A DNA stretch of 64,000 nucleotides, taken from contig JAQFVV010000989.1 of the NCBI GenBank assembly GCA_028023455.1, positions 62,001-126,000 of the forward strand, written 5' to 3'. The notes under the pieces were generated by a model that had not been told where the DNA came from, did no database searches, and saw only the letters and a list, made by a program, of their open reading frames with translations. Shown piece after piece: positions 1-13,775 of the stretch (positions within the stretch are counted from its first letter, which is position 1; each line of letters begins with the position of its first letter). Position numbers and translations under genes: made by a program. This DNA is from Epiperipatus broadwayi. Lineage: Eukaryota > Onychophora > Udeonychophora > Euonychophora > Peripatidae.

Positions 1-2676
1 TCTTATGTTATTGTCATGTTATGTATTGATTATCTTGCACTATTATTATTTTACATTTTTTATCATTTTTCTGCATACAATCAATTTTTACATTAACAGA
101 GAAAAATGACAAATAAAAACCTAGTTAATGCTAAAAACATAAAGTAAAAGTGATTAGTCGTTAATCGATGTCAGACATACCTTACATGAAAACCAGTAAT
201 ATTTTGACACATGTTACTTTGTTTTAATATTTAATGCGTATATACAATAATTTGTTGTAATAATATATTTTTAATCAATGCTCTGTATGAAAAACCTAGC
301 TGAGCAGTTTAAAATATGAGACTGTATTAATCATTATGTATATACACACTCATGTTAACTATCAATGTATATTGTACTATGGTAGCAGTTATGGAAATTC
401 AATCTGGAAACATGCCTAGAGGGATGGGAATTAAATAATATAATAATAGATAAATTTGATCAAAAGAAAAATCTTCAGGAGTATGAGATTCTCAGAGTCT
501 GTTTTCTATCCCTATCACTTCTTTACCAGCAAAACATAATAGTATTGATATCTTAATCTTATCAACCTCAACTTTGTTAATGAAGTGATATTTTTCTATG
601 TGTTGTACATATAGGGGCCAACTATTTGCCTCACTGATGTCAAACTCCCCAATTGATGATTGCATGTTATCAGATTGTTCTGCATATCTACTCTAATTCA
701 AGGTTCAAAATAGATTGTGCCATTACTATGTCTGGAACCCAAATTTTTGCTCCCCAGACAACATGAAGTTAGATATTTGTTCCTGGTAAAAACTACATTT
801 ACTAAGATCAATTATTAGTATTTAATATCACTCTAGACAATTGAATCCATTATTAATATATATATATATATATATAATTTACATTATATACATAAATCTT
901 AAGACATACAAAAATGATAATAAAAATCTATATGACCTGTTCAGTTCCTAGGCTTGCTTTATATATGTTTGGGGGCAATTTCTCTGCAATAAAAGCTTAA
1001 TGTATGTGTGGTGATGTCCAACACCGAGGTTAAACATCCATCCACACACATGAAGCTTCTCCACAAGAATGAGTCTCTTTCTGCATAGATTAATTGTCCA
1101 ATTTTTTCTCGTCTGATTGTCTCCTATTTCTGATTCTATTGATAAAATAATTAATTTATTTGTTCATAATACATCCTTGATCATGGAATTTTACTTGTAA
1201 TTAGTCCTATTGACTTATTTTTAGATTCTTGAGTGATTGCTAATGACTAAATCTGGAATTTGCCATCATTTAATTATTTTAGGTCGATGTATATATTTAT
1301 TGAAGGAATGTAATTACTTGTCTCTAGAGATTTAACTGATTACTATTTCACTCTTCTTGGGAATTAATCTTCTCTAATCTTATAAGTACTATTTTTTTTT
1401 AAGTTTTACTAATCCTTGAAATACTAGATTGTAATTTAATGAGTATATCTATTTATATATGTATGTGCACATACGTAATACTTCATAATGAAGAGATTAT
1501 ATTTTTTTGATAGTACATGACCTAAGTTTTAAATAAGATTTGAATAAAACTTGAACATTATCGCAGGTTAAAGGCAATCTTAGAATTTTTTTCAGATAGC
1601 TACGGATCAAGATCACCTCCGAGAAATGACCAATTGTTAATTAATTATTGATCAATAAATATATATATAGCTATTTTTAGCTGAAAACAATGAAGAAAAA
1701 CCTTAATTCTTTATTACTCTGCACTTATTGTTTGAAGGTTGTGATATCTGTGCGTATTAAAAAAACCCACAATTATGCCTTTCAATTTTAAGCCTGTTAT
1801 TGTAATCGTTGGAAAAAATCTGTTATATGCCCTTTGAATAAATTAGTGGTTTTAATTATGCCAAATCATTTCAAGTGTTAAATTACTATTTTTAATGTAG
1901 CTAATAACTGCATATTATATAAATCAACCTTATAATTAACCTATTACAAGTATCTGCCTTTGACTGTCAGTATAATACATAAATGAATACTAATTACTTT
2001 TTATTGGGTTTGTATTTGAATACAAGTATAATTTATATACTCGGAATTTAGTTGTAATATAGAGGATTTTTTTTATTGGATTGGAAATTATTATATTTTT
2101 TTACACTCAAATCAAGTATATTTTTATAATTTCTATAATATATTTTAAACAAATGAAACTATATCAAATAGTCAATATAATTTATTTGTCCGCAATGTTA
2201 TAACATATACATAAATTAAATAATCAATCCTAATAAGACTGAAATAAACAACTAATGATTTAATTATCATTAGTTGTTTATTTCAGTCTTATTAGGATTG
2301 ACTATTTAATTTTCACTAAACAATGTAAAAGTAATAATAGACATTTGGTAATTTATGAGACGTTTTGGAAAAATATATATTAAGATGCATATTTATATAT
2401 TTCAGTATCTTTAATTGTATGTTTCAAATGTCAGTGATTTTTAAAGTACATAATCTTAAGCATAATTAGAAAGTATTTAAAAATAGTAAGAGATGTATAT
2501 GGCTTTTAATATAAAATAATCTATATAGAGTTAAATGAAATATAACAATTTTAACTTAGTAAAAGTATAAAGTTTTACTATTAATTATTGACGTGTTCAT
2601 TGAAAAAATTATGTTGTCAAAGAGTTTTATCTAAAAAGTCTATGTATTATAAAATATATTTATATGTTTATTAAAG
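1..2676 (+). other. Intron or upstream part of aminopeptidase gene 1, no exon recognised
   Basis: This stretch precedes the first recognisable exon of the + strand aminopeptidase gene and ends in an acceptor (AG at 2675-2676). It is AT-rich with stops in all frames. I see no segment that reads as an M1 peptidase exon with matching splice sites. A short TA microsatellite lies near 856-877, and a 98-bp hairpin at 2214-2311 is listed separately. Earlier exons of the gene must lie before the window. Confidence 0.5.
2214..2311. repeat. Near-perfect inverted repeat (hairpin), 46-bp arms
   Basis: The left arm (2214-2259) and right arm (2266-2311) are reverse complements with a single mismatch, separated by six bases. 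A near-perfect 46-bp palindrome in decayed AT-rich intron sequence suggests a recent origin, either a tiny foldback/MITE-type element or a snap-back duplication. It lies about 365 bp before exon 2677-2814, so in the pre-mRNA it would form a very stable stem. Confidence 0.9.
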
Positions 2677-2814
2677 GTTACTTGATTTAAGTTTGACTGA
2701 TTTTATTCGAAAGCAAGACCGAGCACCAGTTTTGGTACTTGTAGGCCATGAACCAAGAGGAGTACATCTTGCTTGGGATTTTTTGAAAGAAAAGTGGAAG
2801 GATATTAAGAAAAG
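2677..2814 (+). CDS. M1 aminopeptidase gene 1, antepenultimate exon (C-terminal helical domain)
   Basis: This is an internal exon of an aminopeptidase N-like M1 zinc metallopeptidase. It has an acceptor AG at 2675-2676 and a donor GTAATT at 2815. It enters with one base of a split codon and leaves with two (AG|). The translation begins LLDLSLTDFIRKQDRAPVL and includes the motif HLAWDFLKEKWKDIKK. This resembles the ERAP1-like C-terminal domain of the family, in which a segment of the type LAW-F-K-NW recurs. The domain caps the active-site cleft and lacks catalytic residues. The phase matches the exon at 11531 exactly. The preceding exons, including the HExxH zinc site, are outside the window. 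Family assignment is confident; substrate and subfamily (APN, ERAP, glutamyl) cannot be told from this exon. Confidence 0.88.
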
Positions 2815-3414
2815 GTAATTATTAATATTAGTTTTGTATTGGTTATAAATATTATATTAATATTACTTGCTCTAGAACATCTAAGATATTAAGATAAAAA
2901 ATAAAATAGACATTTTTTTTATTTTAATGGGTCAATTATTCACTGCAGTGCTAAGATAAATCAGAGTGTAAATATATCAGATAATACCATATGTTAATGT
3001 TAATCTCAACAATAAAACAAATTACAGTTTAGAATATATACTAAAACAAAAATAAATATAAACCTATTCTTTTATATAGCATTTTCTAATCATAAATGAG
3101 TAAATCTATTCCAACTATAAGAAAAAATTATAAAATTCCAAATAATAATTATAAATCTCCTTAAAGATGATTTTTTTGACTATACAAACCAATCTTTGAT
3201 CATCTATATATACAACACACTGAACCATTATACTTGATGTGATAATATGTTGAACTAGTTCCATCATTTATCAGTAAATGTTGAATTTACAAAAAATATT
3301 AAATTTATTTAAAGTTTTCAAATACAAACAACTTGTAACTAATAACATACAAATAGACAATACAGGTTAGTAATTACACAATGTTTCAAGTAATATTATT
3401 TTCCATTCTTTTTC

Positions 3415-3990
3415 AGTTGTTGCTGGCATGACTAGTGACAGCATTTGCATAGGAGTTGAACTCACACTTTTAGATTCTCAAATATCAAATTTAAGGCAAA
3501 GGCTCTAACCAACAGCTATTCTGATAAAGATAACAGATAGTAGAAATTTCATATATTTTTATAAGGGTTGCTTCAAATCCTTCTGAGTCCTTCAATTTTT
3601 TTTATTTAGAAGCTTTCCCCCTCAGATTAAGGTTAATTAGAGGCTTCCATATATTCTGTATTGTCACACTGGATTGACTTATAGGATTATTTGTCATTGT
3701 CATATGAGCAGCTTTTTTTGATTTTTTTTCTTTGCACCATTTCTTCTCTATCCAATATTTTTGTAGTTTCCCAGTTAAACATATGATCAGCTACTGTAGA
3801 CACATCTGATTTTTTTCTTTTAATTATTGGTTTGTATTCTTTCAATTGCTGTTCAACAGGGTGACAGGTCTCACCAATATATTTCCTTCCACATTCACAT
3901 AGTATTTTATAGATGCAGCTTTTGTTCTTGATAATTTCAAATTAGGCTTGGTAGTAGTAGGAATTCCTTGAAGTGTGGTATGGCTTTGGA
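3415..3990 (-). mobile_element. Penelope-like element fragment with GIY-YIG endonuclease domain (minus copy)
   Basis: Read on the minus strand, about 3935-3790 gives CIYKILCECGRKYIGETCH, a recognisable GIY-YIG nuclease start. It is followed by LDREEMVQRKKIKKAAHM and a conserved IW (QNIWKPLIN). This order (YIGET, a basic region, DREE, RK-KEA-H, then W) is characteristic of the C-terminal endonuclease of Penelope-like retroelements. The copy has stops and is 5' truncated. Downstream of the ORF it runs into a tRNA-like segment (3540-3415) that is shared with the other copies. It faces a second copy at 4036-4750 head to head. Confidence 0.75.
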
Positions 3991-4035
3991 AACTGTTCTA
4001 ATATTATATTGACTGCAAATTTTATTTAAAGTCCA

Positions 4036-4750
4036 CCATTTCTTGTATTACACTTCAAGGAATTCTTACTTCTACCAATCCTAAACTGGAAATTCTGAAA
4101 AACAAAAACTACGTCTATGAAATACTATGTGAATGTGGAAGGAAATATATTGTAAACCTATCACTCTGTTAAACAGTAATTGAAAGAATACAAATTAATG
4201 ATATGTTCAGTTAGAAAAATACAAAAATATTGGATAGAGAAGAAAAGGTGCAAAGAAAAAATTTCAAGAAAGCTTTTCATATGACAGTGGCAAATAATTC
4301 TGTAAGTCAATCCAGTTTAGCAATACACAATGTATGGAATCCTCTAATTAATCTTGCTCTTAGAAAAAAATTGAAGGACTCAAAAGGATTTGAACCAATT
4401 CTCACATATAAATATATGAAATTTCTACTATCTGTTATCTTTTACAGAATAATTCAGTTGGTTAAGACAGTTTGCCTTAAATTTAATATTCAATCATCTA
4501 AAGGTGTGAGTTTGACTTTTATTGAATCCTGTCACTGGTCAAGCCTGCAACACCTAAAGAAGAGGGTAGAATAATACTTCTTGAAATGTGCATATACTAA
4601 CCTGTTTGATGTGCTATTACTAACAGTTGAATGTATTTGGAATATTTAAATAGGGTTATTTTTTTCTAAAGACATTCAATACACATATTAGATGATGGAA
4701 ATAATCCAATATAAAAATATGACTAGAACACCAACGTCACAATCCTTCAG
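4036..4750 (+). mobile_element. Penelope-like element fragment, plus copy, with tRNA-like 3' segment
   Basis: This is the second copy of the element at 3415-3990, in opposite orientation. Around 4110-4290 it reads YEILCECGRKYI followed, after damage, by ILDREEKVQRKNFKKAFHM and HNVWNPLIN. The glycine of the YIG motif is lost (YIV) and the frame is broken, so it is a pseudogene. From about 4440 a tRNA-like block follows (A-box-like TTCAGTTGGTTAAGAC, then a degenerate B box near 4505). A conserved body follows (CACTGGTC.., ACTAACAGTTGAATGTATTT, ACATTCAATAC) ending near 4750. A degenerate repeat of the same body continues at about 4750-4870. The apparent 114-residue reading frame starting at 4230 is only the tail of this relic. 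Confidence 0.7.
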
Positions 4751-5275
4751 GAAAACACTTTTTGTGTGTTATTACTAACAAGTTGTTTGTATTTGAAAAA
4801 GTTTAAATAAAGTTTAAAATTTTCTATACATTCAACATTTATCAATAGATGATGAAATAGGCCACCATATTATCTCATCTAATATACCATCATCTCAGAC
4901 CATCAGGCAAATGATCCATTGTATTGCTTATTTAACATTTTGTTATATTGCTTCAGCAGCAAACATTTTTTATTAAATACTTCAGTATTACAATTAATTA
5001 TATCTCCAAGTATATATTATATCCTCAGCATATCTTCCCAATAAAATTAATTAACATTGCATTTCTTTAGAAAGTATTTGAGATAGTAATTATAATGTAA
5101 ACAGTAGATCTACCTCTATGAAAACCATATCCAAATTCTTTATAAAATGTTTGTTTTAGAAAATCTTGTACTGTTAATTCATTTCACATGTTTAATCCAA
5201 TAAAAATATGATTTACAATAATGGATGAAATAGTATCACATTCAGCAAGTTGAAGAAAACATTAATTGGTCTTAT

Positions 5276-5543
5276 AAATTTTTAAACGCACATTGTTTAC
5301 ATAAGTAATATTTACTGAGGCTATAACCTCGAGAATATGCATGTAAAAATGTGATAGTATGGACCACTACAGGTGTTTAACCATGAGAATATGCATGTAA
5401 AAATGCAATAGTATGAACCTCTAAAAGTGTTTAACCACAAGCTCTCTTTTCTTCCATAGTGTAAGCTTGTGGTTAAACACCTGTAGAGGTCCCTACTATT
5501 GCATTTTTACACTCATATTCTCGAGGTTATAGCCTCAGTAAAT
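5276..5543. mobile_element. Foldback/MITE-like element with internal 60-bp duplication
   Basis: The terminal arms are complementary: the block at 5307-5340 (TTTACTGAGGCTATAACCTC) is matched inverted near 5513-5546. Inside, a roughly 65-bp block (GAGAATATGCATGTAAAAATG to GTGTTTAACCA) occurs twice in direct order on the left and once inverted on the right (5462-5525). The 15-bp sequence ATTAATTGGTCTTAT occurs at 5261-5275 and 5544-5558 and could be a target-site duplication. No coding capacity. Confidence 0.7.
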
Positions 5544-8500
5544 ATTAATTGGTCTTATGATTTTATCATCATATTTGTAAAATTTTATAAGTATCTTTAA
5601 ATAAAATTAGTTATTAGTTATGTTATGAGCACCCAAATCTCGCTACAAATATATTATCCATAGATGTAATTCTATTCTTCAAAAAACTCTAATTTATTAC
5701 TAATATCTTCCTTAGAAGATTTAGTATCTTCCTTCATAGATTCCAATTTATTATCTAAAGATTTATCAATATCTTCTTTAGAAGATTTAATATCTTCCTT
5801 AAGAGATTTACTATTTTCATCTATCTTATTATTTAAAGATTTAATATTTTCATTAAGGAACTCAAATCTGCTATCCGTTTATTTTATTATTCCATTCTAA
5901 ATTCCCTAATTTTATTTTATTTTATTATGGTGTTAATCACTTGCATTAATTTCATCATTTGAGGCTCTCCTATAACTCTTACAGGATTTATTTTGCCACT
6001 ACTATTTCCTCTAACTTTCCCTCTTCCTTCTTTATCTCAGCCATGTTTCACTTATAAAATCTGACATTTCTATATTGAAATCATTTTCAAAATTGCTCAT
6101 TATGATAAATTCACTAATCAAAACTTATAACATACAGAATACCTAATAAATTTTATATCAATTTTTTCATGAAAAAAATTCCCTATCAACTCTTTCCACT
6201 CTAGACTTAACCACTCTCTACAACAATCTACAGAATACAACAAATAGCAGCAAACTATTTTCATATACCACACTAAAATTATACCCCTATAATATCTAAA
6301 TTCAAACTTAAATAAACTATAAATTATGATTTTCAGAGTTCCATTTATTTGCCGAAGTGACTTGATTTATGATCACAATAATTTAATTGCACATGAAAAA
6401 ATAAACTTTAACAATTGTGATATCATTTTGGAATCAACTGATGTAATCATAATTTTTTTTAAAAATAATTAAAGCAACATTTTACATAATTTTGTTATTT
6501 ATTTGTTTATTAATTTATAAACAACATAATATTTTTATGTTAATGATAATCCTCATATGATAAAATAATTAAATTAACATTATATAACAGATTATAAATT
6601 AAATAATACATCATGTCATAAGTTGCTACCACAGAACATACAAACTATACTTCCCTCTCCCAAAGCCTCCATTCAGTATCGAGCCCTGAAGTTGGGTGTC
6701 CAATTAACAGCAACTCATTGTATCTTTACCTAAAAAAAACTCAGAACTAAAGACACTCCAGCTAACTAGGAGACAACAATAATAACTATAGGCAAATTAA
6801 ATACTATTCTGACTAGCTCAAGATATGCTACTAACATATAATATCTCATAAAATTAATATTATATAATAATTAATTATAAGAAACTTATAATATTAAAAT
6901 ATAATAAAGTTTAAGTTCACAATAAATAATTAGAGTTCCAACTAGAATACTCAACTCATTCATTTTGCTAATAAATTTAATTTATGACTAGCTCATTATT
7001 ATAAATAAAATATAGTTCAATTAAATAGCAAATAGAATTATAAAAATATTTACATGAGACATTCAACAAGATATAATGGCTTTAACATTGTGGACACATC
7101 CCTAAAGATACATTCTCAATGGCATAATAATATTACCCCCTATTAAATTAATATAATAAAACGACCACATAATATTCTTTTAAATAAACTCATTTGCAAA
7201 AATAGAAAGATAATGATTAATATTTTAGAGATTGTAATAATAATTATAAACAATCAAGAATAAACATATTACTTTCTTATATTATTTATTCTGAATAATA
7301 ATTAATAACAGTATCAATTTTTATATGATAAATTATTTAAATATTGATGTGTGTAATTTTTATTTAATTATTTATTTATCTACTATCATATATACACACA
7401 CATTTGTATTCACCAGATTGCTTATCCATACTTAATCGTAATCCTTTATTAATCATATTTTATAGCTCTTAAATAATGTTAATTCTAATGAGATAAAAAG
7501 TGTTGTTTACATAGACATTTTTATGATTTATCTATGTGCACCAATAGTCAAATAAACAAATTAAATAAATAAATAAACATATCTATATTTATACACAATA
7601 TATATATAACTAAAAGTGAATATTATAAAATTAGATAATTCAACGTAATAATATTGTTCTTTAAATTTAATTTAGGTGAATATAATGATTTAAACTTGAA
7701 AGTAAAAAAGAATATTTTTTCTCTCACTTTTAAAGGAAAAGTTATTGTGTGATATAACCATTCTTAAATTGTCAATTGAATGATCTGGAAACTTGAAATA
7801 TTTAAATTTAGATCTGGCTTTATTTTATCTAAAATATAGTTAGTTATTCTAACATGTAAATTGTTTGCCAAAGTTTACACCTTTGTAATTCACTTAGTTA
7901 GGGATATGCTGTTCAAAATTTTTAAATGGTATTTCCTTGCATTATTTTGTAATATAACATGCTTGCATGTAAGACATTTTTTATCTACAGATGAAAAACA
8001 TCCTTTTTTTATATAGAATTACTACTTAATTTTATTTTCAAAAGTTTATCTTTAAGAATTCTGTGCAATCAATAAAGAACTTTTATGTTGGTTGTAAATA
8101 CTAGATATTAAATAAACTGTATAGATAAATTGCTTTTAAAAATAAAGATTAGTATTGGAAATTCTACAATAGATTGCAGCAGATATTTGATACATTAGAT
8201 AATCATAAAAATGTCCAGCATTTAAACACTTAAAATTAGACATTTGCTCAATTCATGATTTAAGAATGACTATGTCATGTAAATTTTTCCATAAAAAAAA
8301 CAGGAGGAAACTTACATTTTTTAATGTTTAAGGGCTTACACCAGTGTGAAATAAATCTGAACATAAGTAGTATTATATTTTTGAATTATCTATAAATTAA
8401 TACACTGTTTTGGTTCATGTATTATTAAGCTTATATATATTGTAATAATGTGGAAAAAAAGGATAACATAGGGCCCATGGTAAATATTACCATCATCCTC

Positions 8501-8789
8501 AAAGTATTATCAAAAATAATGAATGAATATAAAAGGAATGAATATAAAAATGGAGTAAATATCTAAACAGAAAGAGATCAGCATTGCAATAAAAATAAGT
8601 AGTTCTAATAATAATAAGTTATAAATTACCAATTACCCATTATTAAAGAAGAACAATAAACTCAACAATCTTTTGTAACTCAATTTTGAAAGAGGTGCTT
8701 TATAAGCAGTGCCAAACATGAGCATGGTATACAATAATTATTTGAATATACTTGTTATAATCTATCTCTCATAAAACAATGCTGGATAC

Positions 8790-9030
8790 TGATTCTTGCT
8801 GATCATCATCAATGCTTATGTCATATACTACTATTAGTGTTCTGACCAACAATAAACTACATTGTCTCTAATAAAAAATAAAATGCAGTAAATAGACTTT
8901 AAAGATAATAGTATTACCATATCCTTATCTGTATATTTAAACACAAACATCTCTTACATCCATATACCTAACCATTATTGCTTTTTACAGCTAGCTCAAA
9001 ACCATAAGACTCTGGATTATGATTGTGAAC
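8790..9030. repeat. Interspersed repeat shared with 42095-42350
   Basis: This segment shares with 42095-42350 a series of colinear blocks: GCTGATCATCATCAA, a CCAAC(A)ATAAACT block, CTTTAAAGATAATAGTATTA, and a CTAGCTCA-A-C block near the end. The blocks are in the same order and orientation. It looks like an old non-coding mobile element. No terminal repeats or tRNA boxes are evident. Confidence 0.5.
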
Positions 9031-11530
9031 AAGATAAAGTACAAACATAATAGCTTACTTTACTTTGAATAGTTTTACAAAGATAATTTACACATCCCTA
9101 AAATATTCTACTATAATAAAATCAAGTTACACACACTACTGATTCACAGAACATATAACTGAAAGAACAATGACATTAGCAGTAGAATATTTTTTAATAA
9201 TTATTTAACAAATTATTATTAAATTAAAAAAATTAAAAGATAATCAGATAATATAACATTTCCAAATTAAATATATTTTATCAAAATATATAATTTGCTA
9301 TATCAAGTATGATTAACTGTTTGACTTATATTTATTAAATTAATTAACTTTTACTTTCATTAAGTTATTTTCTTTTCAATAACTAAAGTTGGAAACAACT
9401 TTTAACAATAAGAGATAAGGGTTTTGTAAATTAGCTATAAACCCTTTTATAATTTTGGAGGGAATATAATATAAATGAAGAAAAGCTTGTTTCAAAAGAA
9501 AATGTTAAATTAATAAAATTATTCATTATTTCTAATTATTGTTTCTATAAAAAATTATCTGTAATTAAAAGTATAATGTGCAAAATAAAATAAATACCTT
9601 TACCATGGTTTTGTTTTTCTTTTGAGTCCTTCTTTGATAGTTGCAATGTTCATTTTCTTTTCAGTTGTTACAATTGCTAATTTACCAATCCTTTTTTTTT
9701 TTGAAGGTTTATAGAAGTTCCTTGTTAACACTTCTATTTATGGTAATACACACAGTATTTTATTACTTTATTTTTGCAGTAGAATATTTTCAAACTTTTA
9801 CACAAAATAAATTTATCAATTTTTTAATTTGAATATTTTTCCAGGTCAACTTAAAAAAAGAGACCTCTAGAGATAGTCATACTCTTGAATGAAATCAACA
9901 TTTGTTGCAGCAAGAAATATTTTTTCTTTATTTTCCATTTTCCTAGTAATTAGCTTACATGATTGAGGCTTAATGATGCTCAAATTTTAGCTAAGGCTTA
10001 GCACATGGTTTTCTTTAATTCCATTTTAAAAACTATTATTTTCATAACTACATTTCTATTTCTGTCATCTTTAATAGCTGAATCAGGAATATCTACTTCT
10101 ATTGACTTCTTCAACAGCTTAACCAAGAATAATTGCTACTGTTTCCTTCAACAGTTGAGTCAAGAATATCTGTTCTTCCCAACTGATTTATTTTATTAAG
10201 ACATCTGTCTGCATCCAATTACAATCTTGTTTTCAACCTGACAAAATTTATCCCTGAGTAATTGGGTTTATTTTTACAAAAGGTTATTTTCTTTTTTAAA
10301 ATGAAAATTGCAAAACAAGTCAAAGATAGAAATAAAATTAAATTCCATTCATAAAGAAAAAAATCCTCTGTAGTTATTTGTTATGCTAAAAATAAGATAA
10401 TCTTTTAATTATACTGATTTGATAAACACTGCTTATTGTTTTGAAGAAAGCTAAAAAGATTTAAAAAAACAATTCTGTTTAATTAAAACAAAAATTAACT
10501 ATAATGTTAAAAACTTTTTTTTTCTTTTAAAATTTTATTTATTTATCTCCCTTATTAATATCTTTTAAAAGTTAAAGTTAAATATTTATTTCTTTATCAT
10601 GATATATTTTTAAAAAATCACTGCTAAATAATTAAGATTACTGAATATAGAAAATAAAAGAAATTATTTGCTTTTATACTTTTCTCTCTCCTTCACAACT
10701 CCTAACAAATTATAATAATGCATTACTATTTAAAAAAAAATTCTAGAATTTTCATATTATCATTTAGTAAAGAAAAACAAATCATTTTTTATTATTATTA
10801 AAAAACACAATGCTAGATTAAATTAAACATTTCTCCATTAATTAATCACCTTTTTTAAATTGAAAAAGGTTGTAAGGTCTGGTGTTGACAGCGGTTTACC
10901 ACTGTCTACACCATTATAATATAAAAGCAGGTATGTTTATTTAACTGGTGTTTATCTGATTCTGAATAAATAGACGCATCATATGAGTATTGATGTAAAC
11001 AAAAATTGTTCTGTTTCATCAGAATTAACATTATTTTTTATATATATTTATTGTTTGAAATGTTAAAAAAGAATGCATGTTTTTTAAATATGAGACTTAT
11101 TAGTAGTATACAGTAACTTTTTGTATACACTTATTTTTTGTACACACATACTTTTTGTATAGAGTCATATATTTTGCACACATATATTTTAATTAATGAA
11201 TTCGTTAATTATTTAAATGCGTTTATATGTTTTGATAGGAAAATAAATAATGAAATTGTTAATCTGTATGAACTATAATTGTTTTTATCAGATTTGGAAA
11301 TAATTGTATTTTGTTTGTTTTTTTGTTTTTTAAATTTATATATTTCCTTTAGTTAATTTTTTTTTATTCTTTATATATATATAGTTTGTGGTGATTAATG
11401 ATCATAATATATGAACATGATTATATAACTACTTAGTGTAGACTTTGTTTTAGTATTGAACAATTATATTATAGTTAAATGTTACTGAGTAATGTTTAAA
11501 ATACAATTCATTAAATATGTTTTTTAATAG

Positions 11531-11612
11531 TTACTATGATAGTGGATCCACGATGGAAAGCATCTTACTATCTATTGCCAGCAATTTCAAAACTGAAGAA
11601 GAATTAGCTGAT
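11531..11612 (+). CDS. M1 aminopeptidase gene 1, penultimate exon
   Basis: The exon has an acceptor AG at 11529-11530 and donor GTAAGA at 11613. Its first base completes the AG|T serine codon split from exon 2677-2814, and it then reads YYDSGSTMESILLSIASNF followed by KTEEELAD, ending in phase 0. In aminopeptidase N relatives the corresponding position has a short run of helices with a pattern like F-L-S-L-I-S-T-F-S-T--EL, which this matches in hydrophobic spacing. The reading frame and phase continuity with both neighbouring exons are strong evidence. A GATA microsatellite starts about 30 bp after the donor. Confidence 0.85.
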
Positions 11613-11639
11613 GTAAGATAAAATAATTTTTGATTTTTA

Positions 11640-12680
<1,041 letters not shown>

Positions 12681-13417
12681 CATGCATTTAGGTAAGTATA
12701 ATTAAGTAAGAATGTAGTAAATGGAATACTAAAACAAAAATTTGTTATATGTCTTCCAAGCTGAGTTTTTAAGATAGTGATTGGCTCAGGTAATAATGAG
12801 AAAAAGTATGCATATTTAGTTTTTGTCATGATAGACAGAATAGATGTTTGCCAATAAAATTAAGCAACATATAGAAACTATAAATTTGAAGAAAATCTGG
12901 AGTGAAAATAATTTTATTCGAAAGATATTTTTTTAAAAAAATAATGTTCTAAAATAAATGCTGAGTTGATATGTAAATTCAGCTGGGTATAGATGATCCA
13001 AAAAAGTGACTGTTAAAAGTGAAATATCAGTTTTAGGGATGATGAAGTGAAATAAAAAGTGCATCAATGAGAATTTTGTATTAGCATTGGGGATATAAAT
13101 GCAAAAGTTGTTTGAATGATAAATTAGTTGGTTTACAGAAGAGACTGAAATACCACATAGTTTTGGGAGTAAATCTCTACTGTTTGCAAGGGATGCAATG
13201 GCAATTATATAGTATATGTCTGAGATTTCATGAAAAAGTGACATTTAAAGTAATAATTTGGTATATTTAATAAGAAGGGACATAGGTTATTCTTATAAAA
13301 TGACATTATTTGGCTAACCAATAATCTGCTTTAAATATAAATATGATTATGGCTGATTAGATTAAAACATTTTGTGAAGTGTTTTAAATTAATATAGTAA
13401 TAATTGAACAGTTTTAT

Positions 13418-13525
13418 TGCTTGGGAATTCATAAATTCTAGAGTCTGAAGAATCATAACTGAGATTCTTCTCTGGACCGTATGCTCCAGAATCTGATGCT
13501 ATACCAATAATAAACCATATTTGTT
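13418..13525 (-). repeat. SINE-like repeat, family 2 (tRNA-like head), copy 1
   Basis: On the minus strand this copy begins TTGGTATAGCATCAGATTC and ends ATGAATTCCCAAGCAATAAA. The same ends occur in the copy at 21262-21350. The head resembles a tRNA A-box (TGGTATAATGG in the other copy). This copy is more degenerate in the middle. It is short with no coding capacity. Confidence 0.45.
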
Positions 13526-13687
13526 TCTGACAGAATGAAAATTCTAATACAAGCAATGTTAAAAAGGTGAATTGATTAATTTAGCCATTATTATTAAATA
13601 ATACTAAATTATGTATCAACAAAACATTTTATGTTTATAATGAGTCATCATACTTTATAAGATTATACATTTAAAATATCAACCTTC

Positions 13688-13775
13688 ACAGCTGCTTTGC
13701 AAGCAATTGTCCCTGTTTGCGGGTTCGCTACCCGGCCGATGCGTTGACACATGAAAGAAAAATAATTCTTCTGTA
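13688..13775 (+). repeat. SINE family 1 (Leu/Ser tRNA-like), 5'-truncated copy
   Basis: The 3' two thirds of the same unit occur at 32516-32630 and 52192-52289. This copy shows a Pol III B-box-like GCGGGTTCGCTACCCGG, then CCGATGCGTTGACACATGAAAG, ending in an A-rich tail. It lacks the A box. It is on the opposite strand from the other two copies. Confidence 0.7.

Larger units (their letters stand above)
2815..11530 (+). other. Intron of aminopeptidase gene 1 (8.7 kb)
   Basis: The intron is bounded by donor GTAATT at 2815 and acceptor AG at 11529-11530, with phase 2 on both sides. It contains the inverted Penelope-like fragments, the foldback at 5276-5543 and the interspersed repeat at 8790-9030. 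I see nothing beyond AT-rich, stop-filled sequence in 5560-8690 and 9060-11530. Short open frames there (for example at 9641 and 10005) are low-complexity and have no recognisable domain. Confidence 0.8.
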
